A stretch of DNA of 54,786 bases from an uncultured Bacteroidia bacterium (GTDB lineage: Bacteria > Bacteroidota > Bacteroidia > Bacteroidales > F082): contig CADBZW010000014.1 of NCBI GenBank assembly GCA_902799345.1, forward strand, positions 1 to 54,786, read 5' to 3'. Of this stretch, positions 1-6,400 are shown piece after piece; the stretch's first letter is position 1; each line of letters begins with the position of its first letter. Both the position numbers and the translations under genes were made by a program. The notes under the pieces were generated by a model. That model made no database searches. It had not been told where the DNA came from and saw only the letters and a list, made by a program, of their open reading frames with translations.

Positions 1-135
1 GTGCTTGGTCACATCCTCAGCAGCGAGACCATCTCGGGCTCCTGCTCCAAGGCCATCAACGTTGCACCGGGTGTCTACATGCTCCGCCTCGTCAACGGCG
101 ACAAGGTCAAGGTACAGAAGATTGTGGTGAGATAA
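1..135 (+). CDS. C-terminal fragment of a T9SS-sorted surface protein (5' end outside window)
   Basis: An open frame enters from the left edge and stops with TAA at 133-135, giving 44 residues that end in QKIVVR. The fragment has the shape of a T9SS type A sorting domain: a 'LGHILSSE' strand, the 'PGVYMLRLVNGDK' turn and a basic C-terminus. It closely resembles the tails of the two giant proteins at 3424-7959 and 8052-14117, which have 'MGRVLSSQ', 'GVYVLRLINGNE' and 'QKIVVR'. That suggests three paralogous surface proteins in this region. T9SS cargo is exported to the periplasm by Sec, crosses the outer membrane through the SprA translocon and loses this domain at the surface. The passenger part is not in the window. 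The GTG at position 1 is an internal codon. Confidence 0.85.
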   Translation: MLGHILSSETISGSCSKAINVAPGVYMLRLVNGDKVKVQKIVVR

Positions 136-138
136 CTA

Positions 139-220
139 TGGCTACTGGCCTCTGGCTATTGGCTTCTGGCCGTCCCAACCATGAGACTGCCAGAAGCCAG
201 AAGCCAAGAGCCAAAAGCCC
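139..220. repeat. Intergenic hairpin made of short direct repeats (TGGCT/TTCTGGC type)
   Basis: The left half repeats variants of CTGGCTATTGGC. The right half is its complement (GCCAGAAGCC, AGCCAAGAGCC). GGCTTCTGGC at 161-170 pairs perfectly with GCCAGAAGCC at 189-198, and further repeats extend the pairing. It begins 3 bp after the stop codon of the preceding gene, so it may act as a 3'-end structure. It is one of several elements of the same design but unrelated sequence in this window. Confidence 0.75.
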
Positions 221-275
221 AACGGACTAAAGAACGAACATAGAATTTGAAAACAACAATAAAAACCATTATACG

Positions 276-551
276 ATGAAAAAACAAATAATGACAATCG
301 CAATCGTCCTCGGTCTGAGCATGACGTCGTTCGCACAAGGTGGCTTGTTCCACCGTGGCGCCAACGCCGACGGCACGCCCGCCGAGGTGTCGCTGACTGG
401 CGACGGCACGAAGGGTAACAGAGGTGGCGAACCCATGCTGCCCATCCACGAACAGCAAGGATCCCAGCCCGCTCCCCTCGGCAGCGGCATCGCCCTGCTG
501 ACCGCCCTCGGCGCCGGCTATGTGGTGGCCAAGAGACGCAGAGAGGAATAA
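276..551 (+). CDS. Small secreted protein with C-terminal PLGSG / transmembrane / basic anchor-like tail (copy 1)
   Basis: The protein is 91 aa. Residues 1-21 are a signal peptide (MKKQIMTIAIVLGL..SFAQ). The middle is short, Gly- and charge-rich and poorly conserved. The tail, about residues 63-91, reads QPAPLGSGIALL, then a hydrophobic helix, then KRRREE. The tail design (short motif, one helix, Arg/Lys cluster) is that of CTERM protein-sorting signals such as the PID-CTERM and PEP-CTERM classes; the specific relationship is inference. A clear paralog is encoded at 3083-3367 on the other strand. Both copies lie just downstream of a T9SS surface-protein gene on the same strand, and both are preceded by nearly the same leader (AACAATAAAAACCAT). 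It could instead be a simple bitopic membrane protein. Confidence 0.8.
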   Translation: MKKQIMTIAIVLGLSMTSFAQGGLFHRGANADGTPAEVSLTGDGTKGNRGGEPMLPIHEQQGSQPAPLGSGIALLTALGAGYVVAKRRREE

Positions 552-567
552 TGTTAATGTATTAGCG

Positions 568-631
568 CTAACCGAACGCATCCGAAAATAATCCGAAAAC
601 CAGTCGGATGTATTCGGTTCAGTTCGGTTAG
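568..631. repeat. Intergenic inverted repeat (CTAACCGAAC arms)
   Basis: CTAACCGAAC at 568-577 pairs with GTTCGGTTAG at 622-631. CATCCGA at 579-585 pairs with TCGGATG at 604-610. The loop repeats the word ATCCGAAAA. It lies between the small anchor-tail gene and the 28-bp palindromic terminator at 644-671. Confidence 0.7.
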
Positions 632-643
632 AGAAAAAACCTT

Positions 644-677
644 GTAGAGACGTAGCGCGCTACGTCTCTACTTTTTT
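644..677 (+). terminator. 28-bp perfect palindrome plus T6: intrinsic terminator, copy 1 of a mobile-looking module
   Basis: The arms GTAGAGACG and CGTCTCTAC enclose the self-complementary core TAGCGCGCTA, so all 28 bp are palindromic. A run of six T (672-677) follows on the plus strand. It lies 90 bp after the stop of the small anchor-tail gene and upstream of the next promoter. The same arms, T6 tail and flanking TT are found at 32606-32639 on the minus strand with a different palindromic core. Confidence 0.75.
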
Positions 678-700
678 ATGCCTAAATTCCAAAAAAATAG

Positions 701-708
701 TATCTTTG
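701..708 (+). promoter_or_regulatory. -7 promoter box TATCTTTG for the 366-aa T9SS protein
   Basis: TATCTTTG matches the Bacteroidota -7 consensus TAnnTTTG. It lies 25 bp before the ATG at 734 and directly after the palindromic terminator, a sensible promoter position. No convincing -33 TTG was seen. Confidence 0.65.
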
Positions 709-733
709 CAGGATAGAAACTATCCTATTCCTA

Positions 734-1834
734 ATGAAAAAGCTCATCCTTACCCTCATCATCGCTCTCACAGCGCCTTTTGCCTTCGCCGGCGACATCC
801 TCATCGAAGGTTTCGAATACGGTAACCAAGACCTCGTTTGCCCCGTAGGCTGGACGAGCGACGACGGTGCCTGGCTCAGCGGCTACCTCGAGAAAGACCA
901 CCATCGCCTCCCGCACTCTGGCAACTGGTATGCCTTCAGCAACGCCGACGACTCGTGGATGTACATGCAACTCTACCTCATCAGCGGCCTGCAATACCGC
1001 TTCAACGTGTGGGCCATCGCCGACGGCAGCTGCCAGCTCGAAATCTGGGCCGGATCCTCACCCGCCACCGCCGACATGCACACCCTACTGCTCAGCACCA
1101 CCATCGACGGCGACGCCTACCAAAAGGTCTCCAACTACGTCGAGACCATCCCTTCGAACTGCAACTACATCGCCATACGTGCCCTCACCAACGGCAACGC
1201 CACCTGCCTCACCATCGACGACATCGAAGTCGACATGGTGGAGCAATACCAATTTGAGGCCGAGCCTATCACGGGCGACTCGGCCATGTACCCTGGCACA
1301 CAAGGCTCGTTCCGTTACCGTGTCCACAACATCGGCTTCGATGCCTTGGACATCTCCATGCACCCGTCAAACGAGTTCTTCACCGGCTTCACCTGCTCTG
1401 CCAACGGCACTACAGGCATGACCTTCCACACCGAGCCTGACGAGGTGCTGGAGGTGACCATCACGGCCACGCTACGGCCTGAGGTAGAGCCTGGCACCGT
1501 CTGCTGGCTCGACGTCAACATGACCATCCCCTGCAACTGCAACACGGCCATGGTGACCTTCTGGGTGACTCCCATGGAGCTGGAGCAGGCCTCTGAAAAC
1601 GCCGCACCGGAAATCAGCGTCTACCCCAACCCCGCCGCCGACTACGTCGTCGTCGAGGCGGAGGATTTGCTCGAAGTGGTGCTTTCCGACACAAAAGGAA
1701 GAACCCTCGGCAGCACAGCCGCCAAGGGTCCCAAAACTTATATAAATCTCAGCAATTTAAAGTCTGGCGTTTATCTCATCTCAGCCAAAACGCGTTCCAC
1801 TTCCTCTTTCGTGAAATCAATCCTGAAGATGTGA
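734..1834 (+). CDS. T9SS type A sorted secreted protein, choice-of-anchor/MAM-like
   Basis: The protein is 366 aa. Residues 1-19 are a signal peptide (ends FAFAG). Residues 22-170 form a beta-rich domain beginning 'ILIEGFEYG' and running through 'PVGWTSDDGAW' to 'LTIDDIEVD'. This is the pattern of choice-of-anchor/MAM-like jelly rolls that open many Bacteroidota adhesins ('FES..P.GW' to 'IDDI'). Residues 175-280 look like an Ig-like domain. Residues 292-366 are the sorting domain: 'VYPNPAADYVVVE', 'LSDTKGRTL', 'LKSGVYLI', ending SFVKSILKM. The 3' end overlaps the convergent PLP-enzyme gene by 64 bp, so both C-termini are encoded by the same DNA. The ligand is unknown. Confidence 0.88.
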   Translation: MKKLILTLIIALTAPFAFAGDILIEGFEYGNQDLVCPVGWTSDDGAWLSGYLEKDHHRLPHSGNWYAFSNADDSWMYMQLYLISGLQYRFNVWAIADGSCQLEIWAGSSPATADMHTLLLSTTIDGDAYQKVSNYVETIPSNCNYIAIRALTNGNATCLTIDDIEVDMVEQYQFEAEPITGDSAMYPGTQGSFRYRVHNIGFDALDISMHPSNEFFTGFTCSANGTTGMTFHTEPDEVLEVTITATLRPEVEPGTVCWLDVNMTIPCNCNTAMVTFWVTPMELEQASENAAPEISVYPNPAADYVVVEAEDLLEVVLSDTKGRTLGSTAAKGPKTYINLSNLKSGVYLISAKTRSTSSFVKSILKM

Positions 1835-3063
1835 TTGGGCTTCAGATAGTGGAGCTCATGCTCTGCTTGGAAGCGTCTTTCGCCGCCACCCGTGATGTTG
1901 AGCATCACCACGTCGTCGGCCTTCACCGTGCCTTTCTCCACGGCCTGCTGCAATGAGGCTGTGGCCACGGCTGCAGCATGATATATGTCGATGCCCTCGG
2001 TCTCCTCAAACAAGGCCTTGGCGGCATTGGCTTCGGCATTGCTGACGGCGAGGATGTCGCCATCGGTGTCTTTCAGTGCGTCGTAGAGTCCACCAGCGAG
2101 GCCGTAGGGCGGCTTGCGGTTCGACAGCACGGGGGCACAGATCTCGGCAGCGTCTTTGCGGGCTTGGTCGGCATCGTAGGACAGCAGGGCGCGCGAGTCG
2201 GCACGCCAGGCGTCGTACATGGGCACGAAAGGCCTGTTTTGCGACACCATCAGGCGGGCTTTGTTGGCGCCAAAGCGACCGTCGCCGATGAAGCGCAGGT
2301 TGGCTTCCCAAGCGGCGATGGCACCCGTGCCGCTACCCACGGCTTGGAAGTAGAAGTCGGGCGTGCGGCCGATGAAAGTCGTGGCCGACATCATCGTGGT
2401 GCTCATGCCGTCGCGACGGGCGATGTTTTTGGCACCGCCTTCGGCGAGGTAACCCTCCATGGTGCACACCACATTGGAGAGGTTGATGGCATCGAAGTAG
2501 TCGCTGCCATGCTCCGTGGTGATGAGTTTCACACAGGGGTTGAGGGGCTTGTCGAACCACAGCGCGTTGATGTTGTCTTGCGGCACGCAGAGCAGTAGCT
2601 TGATGCCGTTGTCGGAGCACACCTTGGCAAAGGCGCGGGCCGTGTTGCCGGCAGAGGCCACCACCAGCACCTTGTCCTTCAGCTCGTCGCCCAAGCGGGC
2701 GCAGACCGAGTAGGCTTCCATCTCCTTGAAGGAGCAGGTGGTCATGCGGGCGCCGCGCTCGGGCCACCAGCCGTTGAAGGTGATGTAGAGGTTGCGCAAG
2801 CCGAGGCGTTGCGCCAGTCCTTCGCTCTTATAGGTGACAGGTTCCGAGGGGTTCTGCAGCATCTTCTTGATGGGCAGCCAGTCGGCATAGCGATACAAGC
2901 CCAAGTCGCGTCCTTCCTTCACGATGAGCTGTTTCTTCTCATACACGGGACGCACCATGCTCGGCTTGTCGCACTGCTTGTCGTCGAGAGTCCAGCCTTC
3001 GTCGTCAAAGACGCGGCCCGTTGCAACGGTCTGCAACTGGTATTGGGTTGGAGTAAATGTCAT
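1771..3063 (-). CDS. PLP-dependent cysteate synthase / threonine synthase-like enzyme
   Basis: The protein is 430 aa of the fold-type II PLP family. Visible motifs are TTCSFKEMEAYSV with the likely PLP lysine K113, the phosphate/cofactor loop ASAGNTARAF (about 136-145), the glycine loop AVGSGTGA, and C-terminal NITGGGER. The N-terminus lacks the usual threonine-synthase opening and instead has a short GWTLDDKQCDKPSMVR segment. The length and these features match what I recall of Bacteroidota proteins annotated as cysteate synthase, which makes L-cysteate from O-phosphoserine and sulfite and feeds sulfonolipid (capnine) synthesis. Threonine synthase remains possible. No acyltransferase or reductase of that pathway is in the window. 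The ATG lies 19 bp after the stop of the small anchor-tail gene, so the two may be co-transcribed. Confidence 0.7.
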   Translation of the reverse strand: MTFTPTQYQLQTVATGRVFDDEGWTLDDKQCDKPSMVRPVYEKKQLIVKEGRDLGLYRYADWLPIKKMLQNPSEPVTYKSEGLAQRLGLRNLYITFNGWWPERGARMTTCSFKEMEAYSVCARLGDELKDKVLVVASAGNTARAFAKVCSDNGIKLLLCVPQDNINALWFDKPLNPCVKLITTEHGSDYFDAINLSNVVCTMEGYLAEGGAKNIARRDGMSTTMMSATTFIGRTPDFYFQAVGSGTGAIAAWEANLRFIGDGRFGANKARLMVSQNRPFVPMYDAWRADSRALLSYDADQARKDAAEICAPVLSNRKPPYGLAGGLYDALKDTDGDILAVSNAEANAAKALFEETEGIDIYHAAAVATASLQQAVEKGTVKADDVVMLNITGGGERRFQAEHELHYLKPNHIFRIDFTKEEVERVLAEMR

Positions 3064-3082
3064 GGTTGGGGGCCTTTACTCA

Positions 3083-3367
3083 TTATTTCTCATTACGTTT
3101 CTTCGTCACGACGTATGCAGCGCCCAGGCCGAGCAGCACGGCGATGCCGCTGCCCAATGGGGCAGGCTGGTTGGTGTTTTGGCCATGCTGCGGTAGCAGT
3201 GGCATGGCCGGGCTGCTCGCGTTGTCGCCTTCCGTCTTGGCACCGAAATAGCTATAGCCCGAGGAGCCGTTCTGGGCGTTGTAGCCACGGTTGAACAGGC
3301 CTCCGTCGGCGAAGGTGGTGAGACTGATTCCTAAAATGATAGCTGAGGTCAAAATAAGTTTTTTCAT
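3083..3367 (-). CDS. Small secreted protein with C-terminal PLGSG / transmembrane / basic anchor-like tail (copy 2)
   Basis: The protein is 94 aa and paralogous to the protein at 276-551. It has a signal peptide (MKKLILTSAIILGI..TFAD), then GGLFNRG (GGLFHRG in copy 1), a divergent middle, and a tail beginning about residue 66 with QPAPLGSGIAVL, a hydrophobic helix and KKRNEK. Conservation is concentrated at the extreme N-terminus and in the tail, which suggests that sorting and anchoring matter more than the middle. It begins 56 bp after the stop of the giant T9SS protein gene (3424-7959) and is followed 19 bp later by the PLP enzyme. The function is unknown. Confidence 0.8.
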   Translation of the reverse strand: MKKLILTSAIILGISLTTFADGGLFNRGYNAQNGSSGYSYFGAKTEGDNASSPAMPLLPQHGQNTNQPAPLGSGIAVLLGLGAAYVVTKKRNEK

Positions 3368-3423
3368 TGTTGTATGGTTTTTATTGTTTTATATTCTGTT
3401 GATTGGTTGTTCTTTTGGTTGCG

Positions 3424-6400
3424 TCATCTGACGACTATCTTTTGTGATTTTATTTCGTTTCCGTTGATCAAGCGCAGGACATATACGCCTTGGGCTTGGT
3501 TGATATTGAGCTCGGCGCTGCCGTTGACGGTTTGGCTGCTGAGTACGCGGCCCATCACGTCGACGACTTGCAGGGTGGCGTTGTCATGGCATCCCGTCAC
3601 TACCCAAGTGCTGCCGTCGTAGTAGGCGAAGTTGTCGTTGCCCATGGCGCCATTGGCTTCAAACAACAGGCGGAAACGTGCGGTGTAGTCGTCTTTGGAG
3701 GCCTCGAAGGTATAGCTCGCTGGTCCCTGAGCCTGTCGAAGGGCCAGCAGGTCGACGTCGACGCCCGTCTTATTATCAATAAGGTGGAGGTAGCCTATCT
3801 CGGCCTCGTTGAGGTCAAACTCCAGGGTGAAGGTGCCGTTTTGGGCGGCCTTGAAGCTCAGCGGGAGCTCGCCTTGGCACTGGGTGGGCACCACGGCATA
3901 TTTCTTGCCGCCTTGCGGGATGTAGAGCTGCGAGCCGCCCTCGCCGAAGTCGAACTTGCCCATCAGGGAGCCTTCGTTGAAGCGCACGCGGGCCACGTCA
4001 ACGACCTCATCATCGTCGCCACTCAGCTTAATGTTGACATACTCTGACTGTGCGACGTTTTGTCCACGGTTAGAATTCACGAACCAGTACTTATAACCCG
4101 CTGAAGGAGCTTGCACGAACACGCCTTCCATGGGATAGACGGGGTTGGTGATAGAAGTGGCGATCAGCTTCGAGAACTTCTGGCCGTTTTCAGAGACGTC
4201 TCTCATACGATAATAGTCGGTGATGGCCGCTTGTCCGGTGGGTTCGAAGTTGAGATAGCCATTGGTCATATATGGGTTGCCGATGATGTTCCATCCACTC
4301 AGAGGCCTATTGGCCACATAAGCCAAATCATCATGATCCACCGAGGCTGTCAGACTACCCGTGAAGACGATGGTGGTGTTGGCTTTGTTGGCATACAACA
4401 GGCCGCCTTGATTGGCACAGACAATGGTATTGCCTTGGGCTTCCACGTTACGCCATACCAAGTCTTTCGACTGGTCGAAGGCATAAAGGTCGTAATCGCC
4501 TACCATCAAGCCTGCTGGCGCATGCTGGTGATCGATAGATATGAGACCCACCGGCGACGACAGCAGGTGCCATCCTGTGCGGACATTGTCGTAGACATAG
4601 CCTTCAATGTCTTTCTTCACCGTGGCTTTGATGCCATCATTGCCGTTGGCCACCTTGAAGGTGGCACCGTCTTCGATGAGGAAGTTGGCGGACACGTCAT
4701 TGGTCATAGTGTAGTCGTCGTTCATGTTCAAGTAGTAACCGCTGGGGATGATGGAAGGACCGGTGAGAGTGATGTTGCCCGATGCCGTCTCGTTCCAGAA
4801 GACGCGGGTATAACGGGGAGCGCTGCCATCGATAACGGCTTGTTTCCTGAAGAGCAACATACGCGCAGCACCATCCGCCATGTTGAGATAGCTTCTCCAA
4901 TCCTGGCTGTTATACACCACCAAATACCTGCCGTTGCTCATCATGTTGAATTGCTCCACTACGCTCTGGTCCTCGCTGATGCTCCACGAGGTGTTGCCGG
5001 AGGTTTGGCCCACACGGACACCCGTGCTGCTGTTGCCGATGATGTAGAGATGGTTGGTCTCATTGGCCGTTGAGGTGATCTGCAACTCCGACGCGGTACC
5101 TCTGAAGGTCCAGGTCAACTCGCTCATGTCGCCGCCTACCAGCGTGCCTTGGTTAGATATGGAGATGCCCAAGCTGTTCATGCCGTAGGCTGTGGGCGAG
5201 TGCGTCGAGCTGACGTTCTTGATGGTGTACCTGCCGGTGTTGCCCTCGGCAAAGATGACATATTCACCATCAACGATTTCCGAAACGTTAGTCACTTTCT
5301 TATAGACGAAATTCGAGCCTTTGGCATACACGGCATAGAGGGTGATGTCTTCGTCGACGGTGTAAGGCAAGGCGATGGTCTCGGTACTGTTTTCCGACAG
5401 CGACCAACCGGCAAAACCGAAGTCGCCTAAGCAGGTGACGGCAGGCGTTTGGTTTTCTTCCAACTGACTGGTCACCAGCGCATTGTTTCCAGGATTAACA
5501 ACACCATTGATACTGAAACTCACGGCATGGACATTCTGGGGGAGCTCATAATACGATGTCTTAACTTCAGAATTTGAGTAGAAGTCGCGGGTGCCGTAGG
5601 CCTGCAACGTGGTTCGGGGATTAACCAGGTTGATATAGGTCCAAGTGGTGAACGGGATGGATTCCCCTTCGTTGATTTTATAATAGTAGACTGCGTAGCC
5701 TTGTACGTTGGAAGGAGGTCCAACGCGCACCGTGGTGGCTTGTAAAGGATTCGATGCTGTGCCGCCTTCGGGGCTGACGCTGGGCTGCGGGGCTCTAACG
5801 GTGGTATGGATGTCGGCCAGGGCAATCGGGTCGATTTGATAATTCGTCGCGCCACTGGAATAGTAGCCGTTCACCAAGCCTTTCACCGTGAAGGGGTCGT
5901 TGGCATCGGGAGCGGTCTTGGAGGCATATCCCGTCTGGAAGCGGTCGTGGAAGGCCAAGGTGCCATTGTTGCCCGACAGCGTCCAGTTGCTGATATACAC
6001 GTTTTCCAGCTGCACATAACGCGAGTCATAGTCGCTCGGCGAGGTAAGGATGTCGTCGACCGTCGCTGGGATGGTGGTCAGCACCATGTTTTGTGTGGTC
6101 ACAGCATTCACAAACTGGAAGTTTTGCAACTCGATGATGCCATGGTAGTTGACGAAGGTACCCTGCAGGTAACCCTCAGAGAACTTACAAGGTGTCGTCT
6201 GGAAAACAGGGGCGCCTGAGCCATAGACGAGGAGACCTGCGTAGGCGTCCTGCAAATAAAGGTAGTTGCCCGACTGGGCGATGACTTCAACACCGTCCAA
6301 GTTAATACAGGCGGAGTTTTGGCTATTGTCGGCAACGAAGGCCGCCTTGCTTACGTTCAGGGTCTGCGCATCGGCTGAAAGCACGGTAGCTTTGATGGCC

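Noticed and set aside
1771-1834. Possibility that one of the two overlapping genes is frameshifted or artificially extended
   Set aside because: Both C-termini end as expected for their families, so I kept both genes at full length.
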